DNA of 64,000 nucleotides. Source: Haliotis asinina (Eukaryota; Mollusca; Gastropoda; Lepetellida; Haliotidae). The DNA is taken from positions 59,443,673 to 59,507,672 of the forward strand of contig NC_090288.1 of NCBI RefSeq assembly GCF_037392515.1, written 5' to 3'. The translations under genes were made by a program, and so were the position numbers. Numbering within the stretch: the first letter of the stretch is position 1; every line of letters starts with the position of its first letter. Under the pieces are notes generated by a model. The model saw only the letters and a list, made by a program, of their open reading frames with translations, had not been told where the DNA came from and did not search any database. Below, one piece after another: positions 6,854 to 15,990 of this stretch.

Positions 6854-7761
6854 CCAGCGCACAAGGGCCCGGAGTGAAAAAATGCGTCAATATCGGGATC
6901 TCCGACCTCGGAGACACACGCGGTTTCGACGCTCCCGGAGTAGATGGTAAAACGTACGCCTTGCAACTGAAAAACAACATTTACAAACGCGTTGAAGTCT
7001 CCTCCGGTGGAGCCCTAAGTGATATGATAGATACCACAGGAGCAACAGCCAACACTAAGTACGCCCTCGTCAACACCGGTGATGACAACTGGAGAATATA
7101 CCCATCATTCGGAGGTAAACTGTTCGACTTAGGCGATGTTGAGAGCACTACCGTCGTCAAAAACAAACCATATATGCTCGTCTTCACCGAAGATGACAAG
7201 TGGGTGTTGTTACCCGATAACAAATGGTTTCTCAATATTAGACTCGTCTCCCCTTACGTGTTCACGGATAACAAAGACAACCACCTAAACAAAGTCGTGA
7301 ACAATGGAACCCTGCTCGTGGCTTACGTCCCAACTCAGAGACGTAGCATAGTCGTCAGCCCAGTCAACACTATAGCAGCCCACATGCTATCGAGTAAACC
7401 AGCCATACAAAACGTGAAATTGCAGTTGGTGTCTGAATTCGAAGGCGTGGTCAAGATACTAGAGAGTCTACCGGCAAACTCAACACTATTCATCAAAGTC
7501 TACCTAGGGGAACCATCGGTGAATGATGTCGAGATCGTGAAGGGGATCAAACTCGGGTGGGTGAAACGACACCAGTATCAAGTTTGCAACGTTTACGTGC
7601 GGGTGGGTGTCGACTCCAAGACCAGTCTGCAGGGGATCAACGTGATCGTGGAAAATAAGATATCACTAATCAATATCTTCCTGCCTGACAACATACACTT
7701 CATGGGTATTAAGTTAACCCCTGAATTATTATCAGAAAACCAGTTGGAAATTATATCATAA
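6850..7761 (+). CDS. Possible spike or fibre-like virion protein, longer paralogue
   Basis: A 303-aa soluble β-rich protein translationally coupled to the preceding gene through an ATGA overlap. It shares with the next gene a head motif (ISDLGDTRGFDAPG ... NNIYKRVEV here, DLGDTEGFDQPG ... DNVYKRVSL there) and a later W-x-x-N-I/L-x-L-x-S-P-Y motif. Between those motifs this copy has an extra ~90 residues (about 55-125), including NDGDDNW/FTEDDKW-like repeats. Two adjacent paralogues downstream of a penton gene suggest vertex spike or fibre proteins; this is an inference. Confidence 0.65.
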   Translation: MTSAQGPGVKKCVNIGISDLGDTRGFDAPGVDGKTYALQLKNNIYKRVEVSSGGALSDMIDTTGATANTKYALVNTGDDNWRIYPSFGGKLFDLGDVESTTVVKNKPYMLVFTEDDKWVLLPDNKWFLNIRLVSPYVFTDNKDNHLNKVVNNGTLLVAYVPTQRRSIVVSPVNTIAAHMLSSKPAIQNVKLQLVSEFEGVVKILESLPANSTLFIKVYLGEPSVNDVEIVKGIKLGWVKRHQYQVCNVYVRVGVDSKTSLQGINVIVENKISLINIFLPDNIHFMGIKLTPELLSENQLEIIS

Positions 7762-7771
7762 TAGTATAATA

Positions 7772-8455
7772 ATGACTAGTCATCATCCCAACACTACGCT
7801 TAACGACCTAGGAGACACGGAGGGGTTCGATCAGCCTGGTGAGGAAGATGAATTATACATCCTACACTTCAAAGACAACGTGTACAAACGGGTGTCGTTA
7901 TCAGATTTTAAAGAGCCTAAATGGTTGATCAACTTAACACTCACCTCACCTTATATCACAATAGAAGGAGATGAAGATGAAGATAAATTAATCTCTAAGA
8001 TTAGGAACAACGGCATCTGGGTTGGGGATTTCATTCCGGAGAGGGAATTAGTACACTTACCACATGTTGGTCACAAAAAAAAAGGGTTAGGTGCTTATCC
8101 ACCCACTAAATTAACATTTAGCGAATATCTTCCTAGCATATCATCCCCTTGCACACTCATCATAGAAGTCTTCTTTTATGAAAACGACTCACGAGTACAC
8201 CAAATTTTACCCGGGGTGTCAATACAATGGTTTGATGAACACCTAGACCAATATTGCCGTATTGTTATACAATGGGATACCAACGGGGGTACTATAAACC
8301 ACTTAATAAGCCTCCGTGGGGTTTCTATTACAACAGGAAATTTTATTTACCTCTCACCTATTACCCTGGGTAATCTAGATCTTGTAGACTTCAAATACAT
8401 TAATAGAGTATTAACTGAAACCCAATTAAAATATCTTTCAAAATATATATTATAG
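7772..8455 (+). CDS. Possible spike or fibre-like virion protein, shorter paralogue
   Basis: A 227-aa intact frame 10 bases after its paralogue. The shared LGDTEGFDQPGEEDELY head and the SPYITIEG segment after WLINLTLT indicate a tandem gene duplication followed by divergence. It lacks the ~90-residue insertion of the longer copy. Base composition is more AT-rich than that of the longer copy. Function inferred only from context. Confidence 0.62.
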   Translation: MTSHHPNTTLNDLGDTEGFDQPGEEDELYILHFKDNVYKRVSLSDFKEPKWLINLTLTSPYITIEGDEDEDKLISKIRNNGIWVGDFIPERELVHLPHVGHKKKGLGAYPPTKLTFSEYLPSISSPCTLIIEVFFYENDSRVHQILPGVSIQWFDEHLDQYCRIVIQWDTNGGTINHLISLRGVSITTGNFIYLSPITLGNLDLVDFKYINRVLTETQLKYLSKYIL

Positions 8456-8456
8456 G

Positions 8457-9074
8457 ATGGGTCTGTACCCAGTCGTAGAGGAAGTAGCTAAGACGTTAGA
8501 AACCGTAGATGGGTTCCGCTTGAGGCAGTTATGTGATGTAAAACGTCAACTAGAACAAGACCGTGACACGCGGAAAGCACTATGTAAAAAATACAATAGA
8601 GCTTTCAATATCGTGGATGGGGCTGACACTACCCTTATGGCAACCAGCATGGGACTAGGGGCGGCAGGCGTTGGATTGTTAACCACCATCGTGGCTGCAC
8701 CTATAGTGTTAGGTATTGAAATAACGGCTGGGGTGACAGGGTTGGTAGGGTTGGCGTTTAAGTTAGTATCACGCAGACTTAATCGTAAGGCATTGAAACA
8801 CGATGAGATCAGGGTTCTGGCCGAAGCAAAGCTGAACACAGTTAGTGAGCGTATTTCCACGGCACTCTCTGACAGTAAGATCTCAGAAGAGGAGTTTAGT
8901 TCAATCCTCTCTGAACTCAAAAAATATAACGGAATGAAACAAGATATTCGATCCAAGTCTCGTAAGTCTGCTATCAGCGAGGACGAGAAAAAAAAGTATA
9001 TAGCACAGGGAATACAAAAAGCCCAGCAAGCCTTTATTATGAACACCAAAGAGATCGTAGGCGGTTCACGTTAA
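8457..9074 (+). CDS. Conserved viral helical protein with central hydrophobic segment
   Basis: A 205-aa intact frame starting one base after the preceding stop; TATATATTATAG lies just upstream. Residues about 1-50 are charged and helical. Residues about 58-102 are very hydrophobic and Gly/Ala-rich (GLGAAGVGLLTTIVAAPIVL ... GVTGLVGLAFKL). The rest is a charged helix with an ISEEEFSSILSELKKY motif. I recall this combination as a recurrent companion of capsid genes in invertebrate elements. It may be a membrane-penetrating or scaffold protein; not proven. Confidence 0.75.
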   Translation: MGLYPVVEEVAKTLETVDGFRLRQLCDVKRQLEQDRDTRKALCKKYNRAFNIVDGADTTLMATSMGLGAAGVGLLTTIVAAPIVLGIEITAGVTGLVGLAFKLVSRRLNRKALKHDEIRVLAEAKLNTVSERISTALSDSKISEEEFSSILSELKKYNGMKQDIRSKSRKSAISEDEKKKYIAQGIQKAQQAFIMNTKEIVGGSR

Positions 9075-9125
9075 ACTGTTTCATCGATATAAACATAACA
9101 TAACCGTAAGCGAGCCACCGATCCT

Positions 9126-9284
9126 ATATGGTCAGTCAAAACTTACAACATAGATAAAGTGGATATGAAAGCCGACGAACCTAACTTGTACTACTTGAGG
9201 GGTGGGCCGGGTAGGGGGTTTGTAAGAGAAGAATTATTGATCGTACCGTACGGCACAGTGTTACCGCCTGCCAAGTCACGGTAA
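9126..9284 (+). CDS. Small C-terminal viral frame, start codon uncertain
   Basis: An open frame of about 53 codons ending at TAA 9282-9284. The first ATG in frame is at 9165 (39 aa). Upstream codons continue protein-like back to an ATA at 9126-9128, preceded by CCTAT. Its sequence (NLYYLRGGPGRGFVREELL and a PYGTVLPP segment) is not low-complexity, which argues for a real gene. It lies 51 bases after the 205-aa gene and before the hairpin, as expected for the last gene of the unit. Whether the ATA is a lost start or translation begins at 9165 is open. Confidence 0.5.
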   Translation: MWSVKTYNIDKVDMKADEPNLYYLRGGPGRGFVREELLIVPYGTVLPPAKSR

Positions 9285-9341
9285 ACGTGATGGCGTAGCT
9301 TTGTAGTAGGGGCAATAATAGCAAGAGCTAATGGTCCCACC

Positions 9342-9368
9342 AAAGCCTCATTTAGTAAATGAGGCTTT
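9342..9368 (+). terminator. Perfect 12-bp hairpin with T-run closing the viral block
   Basis: AAAGCCTCATTT and AAATGAGGCTTT form a perfect inverted repeat around a 3-base loop (AGT), followed by further T residues. It lies 57 bases after the last viral stop codon. It could be a transcript 3'-end signal, a stable RNA end or part of the element's terminus. Confidence 0.65.
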
Positions 9369-9369
9369 T

Positions 9370-9640
9370 TAGAGGGGTTTTTGAAAAGTGGTCCAGAACT
9401 CTCATTACCTATACTACTATCCGTCTTGTGACTTTGACTTCTGAAGCGTACATAATTTATATGGAGATATTTTTCTTACGTTACAACAAAGAGGGTGTTA
9501 TAAATTAATACAAAATTATGAGTAACATTTTGAACGGACTATATTATTTGTTTGTAGTATTATCATTGGAAAACAAGACTAAGAGAGGTCACTTCAACCG
9601 ATGGGTCACTTCAACCGATGTAAAAACAATGCACCTGCGT
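9370..9640. other. Transition from viral element to host DNA
   Basis: No convincing gene is seen here; the composition turns AT-rich (ATTAATACAAAATTATGAG) and then becomes host-like. The exact terminus, its inverted repeat and its target duplication cannot be set because the left end is outside the window. Confidence 0.5.
9587..9620. repeat. Exact 17-bp tandem duplication
   Basis: GGTCACTTCAACCGATG occurs twice back to back (9587-9603, 9604-9620), close to the presumed element/host junction. Confidence 0.85.
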
Positions 9641-9680
9641 AAATTTTAACTTTGCTCTCACATTGGTTGATATTTAATGC

Positions 9681-10230
9681 CATTTCACAGTAAAACGATT
9701 TTAACATTTCCTGAAAGCATAGTAAATGGAGACTTACCTTGTCAAAGAAAGGTTTCATGTACACGAACGCACATAGGTGTGCCAACGCGTTGAAACACAT
9801 GTACTTTCCTCCCACTGCTGTTATCGTGCTACACTCGTCACAGACACACAAACCTTCCTCGCAAAATTGATACACATACGAGAAACGCCTTTCAGAAGCA
9901 CAAGCAAAAAAACTAGTCAGTTTTTGAAGATGATTTTCACATACGTGCCAGTTTCACAGAAACATTATTTTAATATTTTCTGAAAGCTTATTCAATGCAG
10001 ATTTACATCATATAAGAACTTGTATATGTACACAAACGGACATAGGTGTGTCATCGCGTTGAAACACATCTACTTTCCTCCTACTGGCCTCAGAAACACA
10101 AACCTTCCTCACAGCATCGATAGACGTTTTCATGCACACCAATGTGTCCTCAGAGCATTGATAAACGTACAAGAGGCAAAAGTAATCAGCTTTGACGACG
10201 ATTTTCACATGTGTGCCAGTTTCACACAAA
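9681..10230. repeat. Diverged ~270-bp tandem duplication
   Basis: Two adjacent copies (about 9681-9955 and 9952-10230) share CATAGGTGTG, GCGTTGAAACACAT, ACTTTCCTCC and ACACAAACCTTCCTC in order. The second copy has stops in the frame that is open in the first. Confidence 0.75.
9738..9945 (-). CDS. Possible cysteine-rich exon, copy 1 of the tandem repeat
   Basis: On the minus strand a frame open across about 70 codons ends at AAG|GTAAGT (donor at 9737/9736). It is Cys-rich (FCEEGLCVCDECS ... YMCFNALAHLC). The 5' limit is not set: I see no clear acceptor. It could be an exon of a host gene or a relic; I do not recognise the family. Confidence 0.25.
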
Positions 10231-10493
10231 CATTATTGGTAATGTACTATGGATCACTGAATATGTTGAATTTATGATTGCTTCCTTGACTTGAACGGCA
10301 ACTAACCACTCAATGACACATTTAATTTAATGGAACAAGACCAAAGAAGAATGTTCTGAGAAAAGGATTTCATGTTAAACAAAAACTGGAATCAAGGTGA
10401 TACGAGGGGAAATGTAATTACGAAACTAAGTGCTACTGGAAACTAATCACCTCTGACACAGTATACTAACTACAGATGTTCTACCCATTTGTC

Positions 10494-10742
10494 TTCAGCA
10501 ATCCATGCTTGCCATAAAAGCTGAAGATGCTTGTCATAAGAAGCAGCTAACAGGATCGAGTGGTCAGGCTCGCTGACTTAGTTGACACATGTCATAGGTT
10601 CCCAATTGCGCAGACTGATGATCAAGTTGTTGATTATTGGATTGTCTGGTCCAGATTTGATTATTTACAGACCGGTGCCATATAGCTGGAATATTGCTGT
10701 GTGCAGTGCACAACTAAACTCACTCACTCACCCACCCACTCC
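10494..10742 (-). repeat. SINE, body-type copy
   Basis: Reverse-complement copy of the commonest repeat here. Its diagnostic core reads, on its own strand, GCAATATTCCAGCTATAT, then GTCTGGACCAGACAATCCAG, AATTGGGAACCGATGACATG and GACCACCCGATCCCGTTAGT. The copy ends in (ACTC)n. Confidence 0.85.
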
Positions 10743-10904
10743 AACCAGACTATAGATACAACTAACCTGCTAAATCCAAGCAGACAGCACTGGGCTGTGC
10801 TGCAGTGAAGCGTCATATCTTTGTTGTAAATGCTGCATCCACAATGATTATCCACTAAAGGATCACTGTGTAAAATAATTTTCAGTGGAGGGTGAGACAC
10901 TGAG

Positions 10905-11065
10905 AGGGTGAGTTATATTATATGCTGCCTTTAGCAATATTTCAGCAGCATCACACAGGTGACACCAGAAATGGGTTCACACATTGTTCCCTTGCAGGGA
11001 ATCGACCCGTGTCTTTGATACAAGGAATGAGCACTTAAGCACTTGGCTACCACACTGCCCTTTCA
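10905..11065 (-). repeat. SINE, tRNA-headed copy
   Basis: On the minus strand a tRNA-like head (GTGGTAGCCAAGTGC, then B-box-like GGGTCGATTCCC) is followed by GTGTGAACCCATTTCTGGTG and a tail ending in GCAGCATA. Confidence 0.75.
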
Positions 11066-11905
11066 TTGTGGAGAGTGACTCAACAAGGAACTCAACTTTT
11101 ATTCATAAATTCACTGCAAACAACCTAAGTGCTGTGTCGTGAAAGAGGTTAACTGCATCAGCAGAGGCCGATTAATGAGATAAAATGACTCCAACATGTT
11201 TAGAGGCCACTAAATGTCTGAGTCCTGCGCTGGGATTCAAACCATGGACATTCTGATCCAAGTCAGGCATCTTGTCCACATGATGAAAGAGGTTATCCCT
11301 GTCAGCAAACTGATAAGTTACGATGTTATCTGTGGGATGACTCCACGCCCTGCTACAAGGAAACCACATAAAAATTCTCAGCTTGTCATATCCTTCTCCT
11401 TCAGACCCCAAAAGAGCTGCTTACTCAACTCTTCATGATATTTTGAGTCTGTTGACTGTCACAGAACAAAACTGAATGTTTGGAAATTTTGTCTCAAAAA
11501 TAGTTGTCTGATTTCACACTGAAAAGTGTTTCTCTTCACTTCATGCTAATTCAACAAATGGGCATGATCTAATCATACTTTTTGATCAAATTTGAAACTT
11601 ATAAATGAATAACTTCTTTGACAAAATAAATTCCCACCAATTACTGACCAGCATAAACACAGTTATAACATACAGTGGCACAAGTCATGTTAGGGTTGAA
11701 GTAATAAGTTTAAGTGGGAGTTCACACCAAGTAATAACGCTGGTGTGACTCACAACCAACTAATTACTATTGCTCACTATTGTTATTGTGACAGCTGCAG
11801 AGGTTGTATAGGAGCACCTATTTTTAGTTATGTAAACCCTTTGTTTGATATCCTGGCATATACAAACTGTGACGTGAGTGGATGTGTATATCAACTGTCC
11901 AGAAA
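11066..11905. other. Host DNA without recognised feature
   Basis: I see no protein-like frame, RNA gene or clear repeat here apart from short AT-rich tracts. Confidence 0.6.
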
Positions 11906-12000
11906 ACCTAGTTGTAGCCAGGTGGTCTAAGGATTTTGTCGCACCAAAGGCCCTGTTTCGATTCCGCACATGAGTAGAGTGTGTGTAGCCTGTTGACAAT
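11906..12000 (+). repeat. SINE head, plus orientation
   Basis: TAGCCAGGTGGTCTAAGG and GTTTCGATTCCGCACATG are tRNA A- and B-box-like stretches at the usual spacing; the body is short and diverged. Confidence 0.6.
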
Positions 12001-12285
12001 AGATAAGGATGACACCTATTTGCCGGAAAATCAATAACACCCTTGTAAAATCAAACAAAAGAAACGTGTTCCTACATCACTGGTTAATGAAATTGTCCTT
12101 TTCAGTCAGTCAGTCCATTTCAAAATTTAATGAATGCTTGTAGTGAGGGAACTCAAAACTGAGTGTGTTGCTTGTTCTAAGTCACACATCCTTAGGAAAG
12201 TTGCCAACATAGCACCATAAGTAGTTTCCATGGATACAATGTCAACTGATCCCAATTGATTTGTGAGACTGAGAGAGTTTACTGG

Positions 12286-12399
12286 TTAGAGGAAAGGGCT
12301 TAACAGCAGTGACATACTTTTCCAGAAATGAGTTAGCCATGGGGGTTCGTTGTAGAGGAACCTGAATATCATTCTGGCTTGTGCTATATCTCCAGGAGG
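12286..12399 (-). CDS. Possible terminal exon of an unknown gene
   Basis: On the minus strand an acceptor (TTAATGTAG|CCTCCTGG) opens a 37-codon frame to a TAA at 12286-12288. The peptide (IAQARMIFRFLYNEPPWLTH...) is aromatic-rich and not low-complexity. It starts in phase 0, which is compatible with the exon at 14,129-14,215, but other exons may lie between and I do not recognise the protein. Confidence 0.3.
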   Translation of the reverse strand, partial: PPGDIAQARMIFRFLYNEPPWLTHFWKSMSLLLSPFL

Positions 12400-14128
12400 C
12401 TACATTAAAATATTACATTATTACATTTGCCTTTTTTGTTGACCTTTTAATGACATAATGTATTGATAACTCTAAGCTTATGTTTCTAAGTACAAATCAC
12501 AGGAAACAAAGGAGTGGTAAATATGGCACAGCTGTGGGGAAAAGAGATTCACATTCCAACAGAGTGTAATGACAGCCATACATCACATGCAAAGCAACAT
12601 TGTCTGTCTCAAATCTTGTTATGGCCTGTTCCATCAAAACTTCAAACCAATTATGGCAGACTTGAATGTACTGAGGACAGTACTCTAGTAACTGAACAAA
12701 ACAGAGATACTAAAGAACACTGCAATTGAACAATATTGAATTGATTAGATTTTGGGACCAGTCTCTATTTCCTCAAAGACAGACTCTTGTTATCATCATT
12801 TATCACAGACATAATCATGACTACTAGTCACTAATCCTAAATCCAAGTCCTGTAACATCTTGTTTAGTCCAGCAAACCCAGAAAATATTTTTCCTTAAAG
12901 ATACAGAGACTTCTATATGGGTGTGCATGACATACTACGTTTAAAACACTAGTGCCTACATATTGGTATTTCCCAAGTGACAGCAAGGGACATTCCGACA
13001 AGTAAGCATGAGTGTCCTAAAAGTATTCATGATATGGGCACAAATATAATATTCAGTTTATTACCAAAGTTGTTGAATTGTGGAAAATAAACCCAAAGGT
13101 ACTTTCAAACATAGGCTAGTTACTGCTGTTACCGCATGTAAAACGCAAATTCACATGAGAAATATGATGTTGTAGCATTGGTCATGGTGTCACTTTATGA
13201 TGGCAAAGTGATATTTTGCCCTAGGGTGTCGTATGACAAATATGAACCCCAATATTGCTGCCCATGTAGATAACAGAGACAGCACTAATGCTCCGAGATT
13301 AGTTCAGCTAAGTCCTGGCTAGATTTTTAAAAATATGACAGTAAAATTTGAATCTTGATATTGCCAAAACTTAGTAACACAAATACTAGTTGATTCCACA
13401 GACTGTGATGTCACAATGCCTCAGTTTGTGTTGAAGTCTTCATGCCTCATAAGACGGGAGTGTACCATGACCATGATGGTAGTGGATCGGAATTGGTATG
13501 GCTCCCTTCAGTTTCAGAAAGGAGGCCACTTGAATATTTATGATACTTTCTTGCAAACAATCTATCCCAAAATCACCCTTGGTATCAGTTCTGTGTTAAC
13601 AGATCACTAAAATATCACTTACAGTGATATTATATTATTTTCTGTATGTGCATGGGCTTTACTAGTCCTGCATATAACTAGACGACTTCGCACTATACCA
13701 AGGTGTAGGCTTTGGCTGGAATAAGACTATTTTCGTATCAACTGGGGCTTTACAATCTATGCTAATATTACTGCCAACCTAAGAGTACTCATGAGTTCAG
13801 TATTTCTTTATATATTTCCCGTACTGGTCACAAACTGATATCCGCTCCTTGTACTAAGTGTAACGTTGCACCATTTCCTACATTAATGATGTTATTGTGA
13901 CCCAGGATGACCAACATGTGACGAAGTCTACATCCACCGCCACATGACAAAGAATAGCACACAGTGATTACAAAACAATTTGGACATTCAAAATCCACCA
14001 ACCCATATCAATAGTGGTAAACAGATTCAGTGGGAACTTCCTGTGTAAAGATTGCACAAACACAAAGGTTAAAATACACAAACATTGACTTCTCACACGC
14101 AACTGACACATGACGTACACCTACTTAC
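12400..14128. other. Probable intron or intergenic host DNA
   Basis: AT-rich sequence between two possible minus-strand exons. I see no reliable exon, transposon end or RNA gene in it. Confidence 0.45.
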
Positions 14129-14215
14129 CGTGTAATTTTCTACAGATTCAGAGCTCAGGATTCGCACAGTTCTTGAAGCACTGAAGGAGTCGAGATCTTT
14201 ACCGAAGTGGGCCAT
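14129..14215 (-). CDS. First coding exon of an unrecognised gene
   Basis: ATG at 14215 in a good context (GACAATGG) opens 29 codons (MAHFGKDLDSFSASRTVRIL...) that end at a near-consensus donor, ACG|GTAAGT, at 14128. The intron is in phase 0. The peptide looks like a real soluble N-terminus, but I cannot name the protein. The gene would run leftwards. Confidence 0.5.
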
Positions 14216-14763
14216 TGTCAATTATGCTTCATCACCCTCTTTATCATGTTTACTGATATCTCTTCTCATGATTACTTAACACAGTTAGACGCCATGTTAT
14301 TTCTTCTTACACACGCCCTCTCTTGACAGGATGTAGTTATTCAGAGTGATGTCCCTTGGAAGCTGTTGTAAAATCTGTGCAAGAGGCGTTGAACCAGCAA
14401 ATAGTACCAGAATCAGAATGAGAGCGGAGGAATTCTTGATTAGTTACTGACAATCATTGCAAGTTCTTAATTTAAATCATCTTCACATTATTTACGCCCC
14501 AAGGTTAGGTTAACGGCCTCCCGATAAGGATTGACACTTTTCACCCGTAGCAACTTCAATAGCAAGTACGATGTCGTGCAAATTTTATCCATACATATTG
14601 GTGTCTCCTACGTTCTGTTATATATGCTTTCTAAGAACCGCAATGGATTCAAAACTGAAAACTTTCGAACGATCATAGTTAGGAAAACGCGTCGCTGGGA
14701 TTATTAATTTTAGAACGTTTGAGCAATATGCACTCACGACTATACTTCCAAGACGTACTTCCT

Positions 14764-15220
14764 AGCAAGACCTCAAAAGCACACGTGTTGTGTTCCAAAC
14801 AGGGTACCGAGTAGTATAATTAATAGTGGCACGAGACCCGTAAAGCGCCTGTAGCAAGACCTCCACAGGACATGTGTTGTGCTTCAAACTAGGGCCCCGA
14901 GAAGACCCGTGAAGCGCCTGTAGCAAGACCTCAACAGGACATGTATATGATGGGCATCAAACAAGGTCCCTCGGGACCTTTGATGCCCTCTGTAGCAAGA
15001 CCTCAACAGGACATGTATATGATGGGCGTCAAACAGGGTCCCTCGGGACCTTTGATGCCTCTGTAGCAAGACCTCAACAGGACATGTTATGTGTTTTGAC
15101 CTCGAAAGGATCTGTGGGGCGCCTGTAGCAAGACCTCAACACGCCATGTGATTTGTCTCAAACAGGGCCCCGAGAGGACCTGTGAAGCGCCTGTAGGAAG
15201 ACCTCAACAGGCCATGTGAT
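14764..15220. repeat. ~65-bp minisatellite, about seven copies
   Basis: Units begin GTAGCAAGACCTCAACAGG and carry ACATG, CAAACAGGG and GCGCCT; length varies. Two units contain an almost palindromic GGGCATCAAA...TTTGATGCCC stretch (14952-14987). Confidence 0.9.
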
Positions 15221-15349
15221 GAGCATAGAGAATTTTCTGGGTTTCATCATAATTAACAACGTTTCAGAGCTTGTTCTGGCCCAATAATTTATTAAAACTG
15301 AACTTGGATAGGAATCTACAGTGATCGCTCTCGGCAAGGCAGACGAAAG

Positions 15350-15990
15350 GTGATTTACGGCTTGCATGAAATACACACATACCGTGTTATCCCGGCATGC
15401 TACCAGTTTGTCAATTCAGACAAACGCCAATACTCATGGCAAAGTAAGCGTTCACAATATCAGAACGCAAAGGCGAGGATGCCGAATTATCCCGCCTTAG
15501 ATAAGCAGGAACCAGAATCAGATGCTGTGAAGGCCCTTAGCTCCAGTGACAGTCTCAGCATGTCTACTGCAGGATGGCCACCGTCGCATAACGCTTATGT
15601 TCCGAAAGATCCTGGTTTGGGTAGGAGTTGCATGACAGTTCTGCTATGACATTCACACTATCAGGTGACAGCGGCTCTGTGTTCCCTGCCACAGGAAACT
15701 TTCTTGACAGGGGGACAACGCTTTGTGTCTCAATAATGTGTACATTGACTATCATAACGATGGTGAGGTCAGCATCACAGTATCCGAAACCAACCCATAT
15801 GGTCACGTTAACTCACAATGGCAAGACACCGATGAGGCTGACAAAGGGATTACATACGAAGTCGTACAACAGGTGCTAACAAGAACACATCCTCGGGATG
15901 TGATAACATTTTCTTCTGATGACAGTGTTCTCAGAGTTACAAACTCTGTACATTTTCTGCATAAACTTTCAATAAGTATATTCTAAACGG
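15350..15990 (+). pseudogene. Frameshifted coding relic, unrecognised
   Basis: Three overlapping plus frames (15350-15649, 15628-15879, 15723-15986) give protein-like stretches (MTFTLSGDSGSVFP; NNVYIDYHNDGEVSITVSE; TNPYGHVNSQWQDT) that seem to continue one another across a frame change near 15730. This suggests one broken gene or retrocopy. I do not recognise it. Confidence 0.35.

Noticed and set aside
1..9400. Prophage or bacterial contamination (compact genes, terminator-like hairpin)
   Set aside because: No Shine-Dalgarno sites, TATA-type leaders, eukaryotic-virus type ATPase and capsid, and direct continuity into SINE-bearing DNA.
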